From Pontibacillus chungwhensis (GTDB lineage Bacteria; Bacillota; Bacilli; Bacillales; BH030062): DNA of 64,000 nucleotides. Shown piece by piece: positions 8,408 through 15,600 of the stretch; position 1 is the stretch's first letter; every line of letters starts with the position of its first letter. The stretch spans positions 1,240,001 through 1,304,000 of the forward strand of contig NZ_CP126446.1 of assembly GCF_030166655.1 (NCBI RefSeq). The letters are read 5' to 3'. A program made the position numbers and the translations under genes. The notes beneath the pieces were generated by a model that saw only the letters and a list, made by a program, of their open reading frames with translations, did not search any database and was not told the origin of the DNA.

Positions 8408-8422
8408 AAGGACCCTGATACT

Positions 8423-8502
8423 TCACTAACGGGTGCAATAGTGAAAAAAGAAATTGTGGATGTGGCAGCTCCTTTTGTGTTAAAGGGGCAGGTTAGTTAG
8501 AG
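8423..8502 (+). repeat. Short boundary element, type B (B2)
   Basis: AACGGGTGCAATAGTG, then ATTGTGGATGTGGCAGCTCC, TTTTGTGTTAAAGG and GGCAGGTTAGTTAG. It matches B1 at 3355 over its whole length, and its right end matches the type A right end. Confidence 0.65.
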
Positions 8503-8538
8503 AAGTACGGGTGGCATCTCAATGGGAGGTGTAGGTGT

Positions 8539-8763
8539 TTGTGGAGAACTAAGGTTGGGATTAGTCTAATTGTTATATCGATAATTATATATGCGTTTAA
8601 ATATTTTATTACCTCAATGTTAGGTCCAAATGTTTCCTTATATATTGGGGAAAACCTGAGAATTACGATGAGTGCTTTTAAATTAATTACTAACATTAGT
8701 TCAGTACTGTTCTTAATTTTAGGAGTTACATTAACTTTTTTGGTTACACAAATTAGAAAATAA
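8539..8763 (+). CDS. Small two-segment membrane protein
   Basis: A 74-residue product with hydrophobic segments at about residues 6-22 and 46-68. TTG is the most likely start, with GGGAGGT eight bases upstream. No family recognised. It lies between elements B2 and A4. Confidence 0.55.
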   Translation: MWRTKVGISLIVISIIIYAFKYFITSMLGPNVSLYIGENLRITMSAFKLITNISSVLFLILGVTLTFLVTQIRK

Positions 8764-8778
8764 ATTAAGACCTTCTGC

Positions 8779-8843
8779 AATAGGGTGCGATTGTTGAACA
8801 AGAACAGTCTCTTCTTTCATTAACGGGCAGGATAGTTGAATTA
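8779..8843 (+). repeat. Short boundary element, type A (A4)
   Basis: GGGTGCGATTGTTGAACAAG, then AACAGTCTCTTCTTTC and TAACGGGCAGGATAGTTGAA. This copy is close to the consensus of the others. Confidence 0.75.
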
Positions 8844-8902
8844 GCTTATTTAGAAAACGTTCTAAATAAAAGTTACGTCTATAAAAATAAAAAGGGGATT
8901 TT

Positions 8903-9382
8903 ATGAAACCAATATTGTTTTTCTTAGGGTTGTTGCTGATGGCTTTTACTATAACAGCTTGTAATAATCAAAACGGAAATACTCAATATAATTCAACTAA
9001 TGGAGAAGCACAAACTGATTGGGCCTTATTATCATTAGAAGAACTAACTGAAAAAGCTGACCTTATTGCATTTGCATCAGTGAAAGATACAGAGGGAATA
9101 GAAAAAAGTAATGGTATGAATGCCCAAATTTCAACGTTGGAAGTTCTTGAAATTATTTCTGGAACTGCATCTAAAGAAATAAAATTAGACCAAGCAACAA
9201 ACTATTTGGAAGAAGGAGAGGAATATCTACTCTTTCTTACTCAAAACGAAACAGACGGGTACTATTATGTCTTGAATCCTTCTGGTGTAATTCAGGAGAA
9301 GGATGGGGTATATGCAACTGGATTGGTTGAGGGTAACGGAACATACAACAAAGATGAAGTAAAGGATTTGCTCTTCAACTAA
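8903..9382 (+). CDS. Putative lipoprotein
   Basis: The 159-residue product has a lipoprotein signal peptide ending in 'TITAC' (Cys20) followed by an Asn/Gln/Thr-rich linker typical of lipoproteins. The mature domain is acidic with 'LEELTEKADLIAFASVKD', 'STLEVLEIISG' and 'EEYLLFLTQNETDGYYYVL', resembling small beta-barrel domains of Firmicute secreted proteins, but I assign no family. AAAAAGGGGATTTT precedes ATG. It is one more single-gene interval, between A4 and A5. Confidence 0.75.
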   Translation: MKPILFFLGLLLMAFTITACNNQNGNTQYNSTNGEAQTDWALLSLEELTEKADLIAFASVKDTEGIEKSNGMNAQISTLEVLEIISGTASKEIKLDQATNYLEEGEEYLLFLTQNETDGYYYVLNPSGVIQEKDGVYATGLVEGNGTYNKDEVKDLLFN

Positions 9383-9383
9383 A

Positions 9384-9442
9384 AAGGGTGCGATTGTAAA
9401 ACAAGAACAAGCGCATCTTTCATTAACGAGCCAGGATAGTTT
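9384..9442 (+). repeat. Short boundary element, type A (A5)
   Basis: GGGTGCGATTGTAAAACAAG, then AACAAGCGCATCTTTCATTA and ACGAGCCAGGATAGTTTAAG. It starts only two bases after the lipoprotein stop codon. Confidence 0.7.
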
Positions 9443-9468
9443 AAGAGCCTTTTAAGGAGGGAGAAGAA

Positions 9469-9711
9469 ATAAATATATTAAAAATAGTGAATGGTACCCT
9501 TACTGTCGTAGTAGTTGGGCTTGTTGCGTCTTACTATTTTTTGGCCTTCAATATACCTATTTATATTATTATAGCCCTTGTATCTCTTTCATATATGCTA
9601 ACAGCAGTCAAACTCATTAAAGGACGCCAGGATAGAGGCGGCGGCTATATGTTAATTGGTGGTGCCATTGTTATGCTTTTTTCGGCATTAGTTACGTTCT
9701 TTAAGGGGTAA
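9469..9711 (+). CDS. Small membrane protein with a probable ATA start
   Basis: The frame is open from just before an ATA codon and encodes about 80 residues with two to three hydrophobic segments. An in-frame GTG exists at 9487, but it leaves a 23-nt gap from the excellent ribosome-binding site AAGGAGGGAG. The ATA at 9469 is five bases from it and begins a natural-looking N-terminus (M)-N-I-L-K-I-V-N-G-T. Either translation starts at ATA, or an ATG mutated to ATA and the gene is impaired, or GTG is used inefficiently. No family is recognised. Confidence 0.6.
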   Translation: MNILKIVNGTLTVVVVGLVASYYFLAFNIPIYIIIALVSLSYMLTAVKLIKGRQDRGGGYMLIGGAIVMLFSALVTFFKG

Positions 9712-9720
9712 TGTAGGTAG

Positions 9721-9819
9721 GATTTAGATTTAAATGGTTGGTTTTGGGCTAAAAAACTTAATTCTTCTAATGAAGGTTGGGGACCAAAAGAAAATGTGAA
9801 ATTATATAAACAAGATTAA
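9721..9819 (+). pseudogene. C-terminal remnant of a small protein
   Basis: An open stretch of 32 codons without a start codon reads D-L-D-L-N-G-W-F-W-A-K-K-L and ends ...V-K-L-Y-K-Q-D-stop. It looks like the tail of a real, Trp-rich protein whose 5' part has been lost. It is followed by boundary/terminator element T2. Confidence 0.4.
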
Positions 9820-9842
9820 CTTCTTATTCAACTAACAATATG

Positions 9843-9912
9843 AAGGGTGCTCTAGTAAAGAAAATACCTTAATCAAAAGGACTGATTAATCATATCGGTT
9901 CTTTTTTTGTGT
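9843..9912 (+). terminator. Boundary left end fused to a terminator (T2)
   Basis: GAAGGGTGCTCTAGTAAAG followed by AAGGACTGATTAATCATATC and GGTTCTTTTTTT. It is the counterpart of T1 at 4412 and closes the first run of small cassettes. Confidence 0.65.
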
Positions 9913-10038
9913 TTGCTGCAATAGATTCTGGTGCTAGTTGGTATGTGCGTTTAATATGGATGAAAATTTTTTTGGAATTTTTAAGCTAAATCAGTAACAT
10001 GTCCGTCTATAAAGAGAAAAGGTCATGGAGGTGAGGAT

Positions 10039-10560
10039 ATTAAAGGTTTAGTTAAAAAAGCCCAAAAAGGCGATCGAAAAGCATTTATGAAGCTAATCGA
10101 GGAGTATCAGGATGATATTTATCGAACGGCATTGTTTTATACCAAAGACCAAGATGATGCACTAGATATTGTTCAGGAAGCAGCCTTTCGTTCATTTAGT
10201 AGAATTCATACCTTAAAAAATCCCCAGTTTTTTAAAACGTGGTTGATGAAAATAACAATGCACGCAGCGACTGACTTATTAAGGAAGAAAAAGAAAGTGG
10301 TCCATTTAAAACCAGAATACACGGAATATATAGGTGCTGAAGAGGGAGATCTCTCCTTGTCCGTTACATTAAAAGACGTAATTAATAACTTGGACGAGCG
10401 AGAAAGAGCCATTATTCTGTGGAAGTATTACTCAGATTATACGTTTGAAGAAATATCTACCATAATGGATATTCCCTTAGGTACTACAAAATCGATTTTA
10501 TACCGAGCCTTAACGAAAATGCGTTTAGACATGAAGGAGGATGATGTTTGTGAAAAATAA
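10039..10560 (+). CDS. ECF-type RNA polymerase sigma factor (probable ATT start)
   Basis: The product contains sigma region 2 ('DDALDIVQEAAFRSFSRIHTL...FKTWLMKITMHAATDLLRKKK') and region 4 ('LDERERAIILWKYYSDYTFEEISTIMDIPLGTTKSILYRALTKMR'). From the first available ATG (10087) the protein would lack the start of region 2. The frame continues upstream through K-G-L-V-K-K-A-Q-K-G-D-R-K-A-F, exactly what family members have, back to an ATT at 10039 preceded by GGAGGTGAGG. No ATG, GTG or TTG is available in frame upstream before a stop at 9982. ATT initiation, as in infC, is therefore likely. The gene overlaps its membrane partner by 11 nt. Confidence 0.88.
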   Translation: MKGLVKKAQKGDRKAFMKLIEEYQDDIYRTALFYTKDQDDALDIVQEAAFRSFSRIHTLKNPQFFKTWLMKITMHAATDLLRKKKKVVHLKPEYTEYIGAEEGDLSLSVTLKDVINNLDERERAIILWKYYSDYTFEEISTIMDIPLGTTKSILYRALTKMRLDMKEDDVCEK

Positions 10561-11452
10561 ATTTAAAGATGAGATGCAAAATGTAAAAATCCCTAGAGAC
10601 AAGATTCAACAAAGGGTTACATTAGGGGTAGATCAAGCTGAAGAGACCATGAAACATAAAAAGAATAAGAAAAAACCTAAGTGGATGATGAACATAGCTG
10701 CTTCTGTCATTTTAATTGGATCAACGTTCGCTTTGGGTGGCTCCTACATAACAGAAGCTGCTGGTACGATCATCGGACAAATGTTTGGTTCGGAAAAAGA
10801 ATTTACTGAGAATTTTCCTGAAGAAAGTGACAACTTATCAGGAATAGAACGATACTTTGAATTGATTGAAGAGCAACTTACGGCAGAAGAATTTGCAGAT
10901 TTTAAGGTGTTGATGAAAGAAAAAGCAGAAATCTTGTCTAAAATAGATTCAGAAAATAGGACAACCTCCACTGCTGAAGAGGAGGAGAAGTTAGGGGAAA
11001 TACGAGAAAACCTCTTGCCTTATAAAGATCGAATCATTGCGCTTACAACCCACACAGTAAAAGAAGCACAACAAATGGTGAGCTATCCTATTTATAGACC
11101 ATCATACGTACCAAAAGGCTATGAATTGGAATCTGAAGAAGCAAGGACAGACACATTGAACGTTGGGGAAGATCCTGTTGTTTCATTTAGATATGGGGGA
11201 GGACCAAACGGACTAGGGTTTGATACCAGTACCCATAAGTTAAGTGATAATAAAGGTGAATTAGGAAGTTATGAACATATCAATTCTTACACATTAAAGG
11301 GTTTCAATTTTGAATTCGCCTATTCTGATGATAGCAATGTTCAAGGAATGAGAGTAACAATACCAGAAGAAGAATACGAGATTACCATGAATGCAGATAT
11401 TTTGTCGAAAGAGGAAATGGAAAAAATTCTGCTATCAATGATTGAACAATAA
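10550..11452 (+). CDS. Membrane anti-sigma-like partner with C-terminal DUF4367-like domain
   Basis: About 300 residues: a cytoplasmic N-terminus of roughly 45 residues rich in Lys, one membrane segment ('MMNIAASVILIGSTFALGGS'), a helical extracytoplasmic stretch, and a C-terminal domain starting 'YPIYRPSYVPKGYELES', a pattern typical of DUF4367-type domains of ECF-linked membrane proteins. It should hold the sigma factor at the membrane and release it on a signal outside. I chose GTG at 10550 because AAGGAGG abuts the ATG at 10541 but is nine bases from this GTG. Its position overlapping the sigma gene supports the role; the role itself is inferred. Confidence 0.78.
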   Translation: MKNKFKDEMQNVKIPRDKIQQRVTLGVDQAEETMKHKKNKKKPKWMMNIAASVILIGSTFALGGSYITEAAGTIIGQMFGSEKEFTENFPEESDNLSGIERYFELIEEQLTAEEFADFKVLMKEKAEILSKIDSENRTTSTAEEEEKLGEIRENLLPYKDRIIALTTHTVKEAQQMVSYPIYRPSYVPKGYELESEEARTDTLNVGEDPVVSFRYGGGPNGLGFDTSTHKLSDNKGELGSYEHINSYTLKGFNFEFAYSDDSNVQGMRVTIPEEEYEITMNADILSKEEMEKILLSMIEQ

Positions 11453-11504
11453 GCGGATCTTTCACACAATAAGGTATAACACAAACATGTGTTTTAAAAA
11501 CTGA

Positions 11505-11640
11505 GAGAGTCCTTTGTGTCTTTTTGCGAGTTGCAGAGCTTTAAAAGGTCACAGATTGTGCCTCTTTGTTCCTTTTGATTGGAAAACGTCGTAGATCCCG
11601 TACTTCTGTTCCCTGAGGGGCGAAAGGGACTCCTCTTTAA
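11505..11640. repeat. Degenerate multi-hairpin element
   Basis: Fragments such as CCTTTGTGTCTTTTTGCGAG and TTTAAAAGGTCACAGATTG match the elements at 14.1, 18.0, 18.6, 19.5, 25.5, 28.2 and 29.9 kb, but the arms are poorly preserved. The 370-nt gap between 11453 and 11825 holds this and nothing else I can support. Confidence 0.5.
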
Positions 11641-11825
11641 CTGGATATATAGGCTAAAATGGTGGTGGATTTTGTTAAATGAATGAAAGCATATCAGAGA
11701 TGAACAAATGAGTTCTTAAGACCTGAATAAAATAACAAATACGAGCCAAGAATTCATTCATGATCTAGAAGGACAAAGAGGTAGGAAAAGGGAATTACTT
11801 GTAATACCGGAAAAAGGAGAGGTTG

Positions 11826-12203
11826 ATGATGAGCACTTCATTTATTGAACAAGTTCATTACATAAGAATTCCCGTGAAAGATTTAGAGGAGTCAATCCAA
11901 TGGTACAGGGATGTGTTGGGGCTTCAATTGGTAAGCATTACGGAAGATCCATTTGCCATTTTTAAAGTAAATGACGGACCTTTTTTACTTACTTTAGTTC
12001 CAACGGACGATGAAACCTTTGTCCACTTTACCATTCATAATGAATCCGCTTTTAGTATCGGCTTTACGAGCCCTGACCTATTGAACTTTCATCACCACTT
12101 ACTCAAGAATCAAGTAAGAGTCGAGGAGATTCAAGAAGAGAAGGGTCATGCGTATTTCCACTTTTACGATCCGAGTGGGAATCAGCTTCAGGTGCACTGG
12201 TGA
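11826..12203 (+). CDS. VOC (glyoxalase/bleomycin-resistance) family protein
   Basis: The 125-residue product is a two-module VOC domain: the N-terminal 'VHYIRIPVKDLEESIQWYRDVLGLQLV' and the C-terminal 'HAYFHFYDPSGNQLQVHW' are diagnostic. Such proteins bind a divalent metal or sequester drugs such as fosfomycin or bleomycin; here His near the start (V-H-Y), His in the middle strands and the final region could be metal ligands, but the activity is not assignable. AAGGAGAGGTTG precedes ATG. Confidence 0.88.
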   Translation: MMSTSFIEQVHYIRIPVKDLEESIQWYRDVLGLQLVSITEDPFAIFKVNDGPFLLTLVPTDDETFVHFTIHNESAFSIGFTSPDLLNFHHHLLKNQVRVEEIQEEKGHAYFHFYDPSGNQLQVHW

Positions 12204-12256
12204 TTGTGTTTAGGTGAAAATCCCTTATTTAAAGAATGATTCTTTAGGAGGGACAT

Positions 12257-12448
12257 GTAGGATCGCAAGAATTATTTTACTTTTTCACCATATTCCTTTT
12301 CCTTCTAATTTCAGGATGTAAGTCAAAGTCCATTGAGGAGGCGATGGAAGTTGAAGTTCAAAAGACGATAAAGAAAGTAAAGCTAGAAGACGACAACGTT
12401 TTAGTGTTTTACTTACTAGATTCAGTAGGGGAACAAGGATATAAATGA
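12257..12448 (+). pseudogene. Remnant of a small lipoprotein gene
   Basis: An open frame without a normal start codon encodes a hydrophobic stretch ending in a lipobox, F-L-F-L-L-I-S-G-C, then S-I-E-E-A-M-E-V-E-V and V-K-L-E-D-D-N-V-L-V-F-Y before a stop. AGGAGGGAC followed by ATG-TAG sits immediately upstream, in another frame, so the original start seems destroyed by an indel or substitution. The visible part resembles the lipoprotein at 3851. Confidence 0.5.
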
Positions 12449-12502
12449 AAGAATTGACGGGATTTATATACTTTACAACACCGATAAATGAGGAGGATAA
12501 AC

Positions 12503-12679
12503 ATATCTACTTTCAATAATAAAGGGATACTATTTACTATGATTGTCATTTTTGTCTTGTGGGTGTCGTTGCAACTCTTTCTAGATATGACGATCTTCAA
12601 GAATCCGTTCAATTACTTTGTAGCCTTTATAATCTTTTTCTTTGGAATTAAATTTGTGCTAAGCAATCGCTCGGATTAA
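12503..12679 (+). CDS. Small membrane protein with a probable ATA start
   Basis: About 58 residues with two hydrophobic segments ('ILFTMIVIFVLWVSLQLFLD' and 'NYFVAFIIFFFGIKFVL'). An in-frame ATG lies at 12488 but has no ribosome-binding site; instead AGGAGG at 12491-12496, downstream of that ATG, is six bases from ATA at 12503, which would give (M)-S-T-F-N-N-K-G. This is the same situation as the gene at 9469. Translation from the ATG is the alternative. No family recognised. Confidence 0.55.
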   Translation: MSTFNNKGILFTMIVIFVLWVSLQLFLDMTIFKNPFNYFVAFIIFFFGIKFVLSNRSD

Positions 12680-12681
12680 TA

Positions 12682-12835
12682 TATCTTAACGTTGGAAACG
12701 CACACATTAGTTATCTGTGCGTTTTTAATTTATAGGAGTCCTTTGTTGAGAATATAACAGAGGGTTTTGGGATTTTATGTTAAAGTGAATGTATGAAGGA
12801 TTGTACTTAATTTAAATGAAAACATTTAAGGTGGT
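12682..12835 (+). repeat. Partial long boundary element P3
   Basis: It holds the hairpin AACGCACACAT/TTATCTGTGCGTT with T5 and then GAGGGTTTTGGGATTTTATG plus TTAAAGTGAATG, matching the second half of P1 and P2. The left third and the right AACGGGGCAG end are missing or decayed. Confidence 0.65.
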
Positions 12836-12841
12836 TTTTTA

Positions 12842-13729
12842 GTGAAACACGTTATGGAAAACGATAAGTATTCAGGTTTGAAGAAGGTAGAGGTTGTAGA
12901 TGATTATTTAGATGTAACCTTCCCGATGTTAGTTTTGTACCCAACGGAAACGCCTGAAAAAGAAGAAAAGATAGGCCCCTATCTAGTAGACGTTTCACTT
13001 GATGCAAAACTAGAAGATGAAAGGTATCCGCTAGTTGTTATCTCTCATGGTACAGGGGGGACTCCGCTTGTTTATAGACATTTAGCTAGGGATTTAGCTA
13101 AAAGGGGATTTATAGTAGCCATGCCGGAGCATCCATTTAACAATGTAAAAGACAACCAGTTAGAGCGTACGACAAAATTATTAAGAAGCAGACCTAAAAA
13201 TATCACACAAGTCATTGACTGGTTTGATCATAGCGATTCATTTAAAGATCATATTAACTTTGAAGACATTTCGATAATTGGACACTCAATGGGTGGTTAT
13301 ACCGCAATAGCGGTGACCGGGGGAACGCCAACAACGCTTCCATGGGAAACGGGGAATGAAACACCTGAAAGAATTGATGTAGACGTTGACGAACGAATTA
13401 AGAAAGTAATTTTATTTGCACCTGCTCTAGGGTGGTTCAGAAACGAAGGGGCCCTTGAAAAAGTTAATGTACCCATTTTCATCATGACAGGGGAAAGAGA
13501 TGAGATCACTCCTTCTTTTCATGCTGAAATTTTATTAAATGGGGTAATAAATCGTGAAAAAATTGTGCACAAGGTGTTCGAAAACGCTGGTCACTTTTCC
13601 TTCTTGAGTCCTTTTCCACCAGAGATGAAAGTCACCTCATTCCCACCTTCCCAAGACCCTGAAGGCTTTAATAGAGAGCTCTTTCAGCAAGAGCTAGCAG
13701 CTGATGTTTTATCTTTCTTATTAAGCTAG
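12842..13729 (+). CDS. Alpha/beta hydrolase (PAF-acetylhydrolase/dienelactone-hydrolase-like)
   Basis: The 295-residue enzyme has the catalytic serine in 'GHSMGGYTAI' (Ser149), an oxyanion-hole 'VVISHGTGG' (about residue 60), an acid in 'MTGERDEITPS' and the His in 'NAGHFSFL'. The layout matches the predicted dienelactone hydrolase / platelet-activating-factor acetylhydrolase-like group, which cleave esters. No signal peptide, so cytoplasmic. GTG is the start, with AAGGTGG upstream. It follows element P3 and is followed by a GCGGGTTCGG boundary end. Confidence 0.85.
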   Translation: MKHVMENDKYSGLKKVEVVDDYLDVTFPMLVLYPTETPEKEEKIGPYLVDVSLDAKLEDERYPLVVISHGTGGTPLVYRHLARDLAKRGFIVAMPEHPFNNVKDNQLERTTKLLRSRPKNITQVIDWFDHSDSFKDHINFEDISIIGHSMGGYTAIAVTGGTPTTLPWETGNETPERIDVDVDERIKKVILFAPALGWFRNEGALEKVNVPIFIMTGERDEITPSFHAEILLNGVINREKIVHKVFENAGHFSFLSPFPPEMKVTSFPPSQDPEGFNRELFQQELAADVLSFLLS

Positions 13730-13769
13730 CGGGTTCGGTTGCTGAACCTTTTCCAAAGGAGGAAATCAA

Positions 13770-14027
13770 ATGTCCTACTTATTCATGACAGGGATTATTA
13801 CCGCTAGTTTACTAGGCATTTCTTTGATATTTAGAAAGAATAACTCCAAACTCCACTATATCATCTCACCACTATTCATAATGGTAAGTGTTGTATTATT
13901 ACTGATCAGTTTCCTTGTAGGAGGGTGGGAAGGATTAGGGATTGGAGCTATAAGTCTTTCAATTTTGATTGCCTCGGTTATCTCTTCTATTGTTATGGGG
14001 GCCTTAGTTGTATTGAAAAGAAATTAA
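13770..14027 (+). CDS. Small membrane protein
   Basis: The 85-residue product has three hydrophobic segments with a short basic loop after the first ('FRKNNSKLHY') and a basic C-terminus. AAAGGAGGAAATCAA precedes ATG. No family recognised. It is the last gene of the same-strand run that began at 2.9 kb. Confidence 0.6.
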   Translation: MSYLFMTGIITASLLGISLIFRKNNSKLHYIISPLFIMVSVVLLLISFLVGGWEGLGIGAISLSILIASVISSIVMGALVVLKRN

Positions 14028-14061
14028 GGGTCTGATCGTAAAAAGTAAGTGACCTATCTTC

Positions 14062-14282
14062 AACTCTCAGTCTGTGACTTTTTAGAGTTCCAAGGCTTCA
14101 AAAGGTAACAGACTGAGCTTCTCTATTACATTTTGAACCAAATACGATAGCAAAAGGGCAGAGATTCGCATCTTCTCTGCCCGTTTGCTAGGTTTATCGT
14201 ATGAAAAGGTCACAGAGCAAGTGTCTCTGTGACCTTTTTCGTTCCGAAAGATTGTAAAAGGTAACAGAAGCGGCATTCTCTT
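14062..14282. repeat. Multi-hairpin extragenic element
   Basis: A chain of inverted arms: CTGTGACTTTTT...AAAAGGTAACAGAC, then AAAAGGGCAGAGATTCGC paired with CTTCTCTGCCCGTTT, then AAAAGGTCACAGAGC paired with CTCTGTGACCTTTTT, then GTAAAAGGTAACAGA. It lies between convergent genes and would terminate both. Confidence 0.75.
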
Positions 14283-15542
14283 TTACTCCATCTCGGATAA
14301 CAACTTAACCTCTCCACTTCGTGCATCCACCGCATACTCACAGTCAAGCTTCCCATATAACCTGTAACGTGCTTCTCCGTGATCCAACACATAAACAGGC
14401 GTCAGGGTGATTTTATCCTTTATTAGGTGGTAGGCTTCTTGCTTTGATAGAACCGCAGGCTTCGCTTCTTCGAAATGAGACGTCATTTCACGGAACAAAT
14501 CATTCTCCATATAAGTAAGGACTTTTGTGCCGTTCTCGTTAAGAAACACATTGATTTTTCTCTTATAGAAATCATTCGTGGTCTGAGCGATCTCAAGGCG
14601 CGCTACTAGATATCCACTCTCTCGCTCTACCGATTGCCAGATCCACTCTCCGGAATCCTTTGGATATACCACTTGGAGAAATTCAGTGAGCGCTTTTTGC
14701 GTATCTTCAACCATTTCATCTTTAATAGGCAAAAGATCGGGATGGGGTTCACGTTGTTTGGCCTGTTCCCATGTGACCTCATCGGATAGGTTAATCTTTT
14801 CTTCATGGAATTCTTCATCTAAGCTGGGCTCATAGGTCATCACTTCCCCAATAGAAATGAGATGAACGGCATCTGTCAGCCGAAAAGGGCGGGTGCTTGT
14901 GCCATCGTTTGTGACATAAATTTCTTCTAAACTAAAGGCCGGCTCAAAACGGCTGCTACTCATCAATGGGAAATTCACAAGCATGAATTGTTCCATAATA
15001 AGGTCCGGAATGTCTTCTAGAGTTAAAGAAAAAGACTCAGGGATCACCTCATGGATCACTGGGAAATGGCCATGAATGGTGAAAAAGATGAGCAGATTGT
15101 CTTCATTTAGCTCAACTGAAATCATGCCAGATGGACTGGTGGAGATCCCGTTAACTACGGATGAGAACATGTACTTCCGGTCCTGTTTACTTTTAAACTC
15201 GAAGTGTTCACCGAATGTCAGTCCTGTCTCAGTCTCCACCCAGCGGATGACTTCTTGTTCAGTCTGTAATGTAGCGGTATGCGCTTCACTCCGACCACCC
15301 ACGAAAACCAGGCTTTTTACTCTTTCTGTATGTAAATCAACATCAATGGAGGCGGTACCTTCTGGGTTCAATTCGTCTTCTGTGGGTGCTGTTCCTTTTG
15401 GAAACCACTCCATATTAAACACGTAGTGCGTTTGGTCGAATGAACCGGCCTCCCGGTGAAGGTGCGTTCGTTCTAGGGTGTACCCATCAAGTCCGAATTT
15501 CTTTTTGACTCGTTCTGCAATTGCTTGAGAGGTTTGCTCCAT
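14283..15542 (-). CDS. YcdB/YcdC-like (DUF4901-type) protein
   Basis: This 419-residue acidic protein consists of repeated PepSY-like modules: 'AIAERVKKKFGLDGYTLERTHLHREAG...YVFNMEWFPK...SIDVDLHTERVKSLVF' near the N-terminus, a second set centred on 'KALTEFLQVVYPKDSGEW', and a third ending 'YAVDARSGEVKLLS'. This matches YcdB/YcdC-type proteins of Bacillus, whose role is unknown. Unlike many of these, I see no signal peptide or membrane segment, so it is probably cytoplasmic. AAGGAAACTTAT precedes the ATG. Confidence 0.7.
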   Translation of the reverse strand: MEQTSQAIAERVKKKFGLDGYTLERTHLHREAGSFDQTHYVFNMEWFPKGTAPTEDELNPEGTASIDVDLHTERVKSLVFVGGRSEAHTATLQTEQEVIRWVETETGLTFGEHFEFKSKQDRKYMFSSVVNGISTSPSGMISVELNEDNLLIFFTIHGHFPVIHEVIPESFSLTLEDIPDLIMEQFMLVNFPLMSSSRFEPAFSLEEIYVTNDGTSTRPFRLTDAVHLISIGEVMTYEPSLDEEFHEEKINLSDEVTWEQAKQREPHPDLLPIKDEMVEDTQKALTEFLQVVYPKDSGEWIWQSVERESGYLVARLEIAQTTNDFYKRKINVFLNENGTKVLTYMENDLFREMTSHFEEAKPAVLSKQEAYHLIKDKITLTPVYVLDHGEARYRLYGKLDCEYAVDARSGEVKLLSEME

Positions 15543-15600
15543 ATAAGTTTCCTTCTTTCATTTTTTGATTGGCAGAAGCGCTTCATTCTTCTGCTTCTGA

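Noticed and set aside
10004-10009. CGTCTA upstream of the first ECF sigma gene as a possible ECF -10 element
   Set aside because: No TGAAAC-like -35 lies 16-17 bp upstream; the distance to the nearest GGAA is 26 bp.
2606-13750. Classical integron with attC sites
   Set aside because: GTTRRRY-like sequences (GTTGAAC, GTTGAAT) and RYYYAAC-like ones (ATTCAAC) occur in some copies, but no copy has both in the proper places and no integrase gene is present in the window, so I describe the array without that name.
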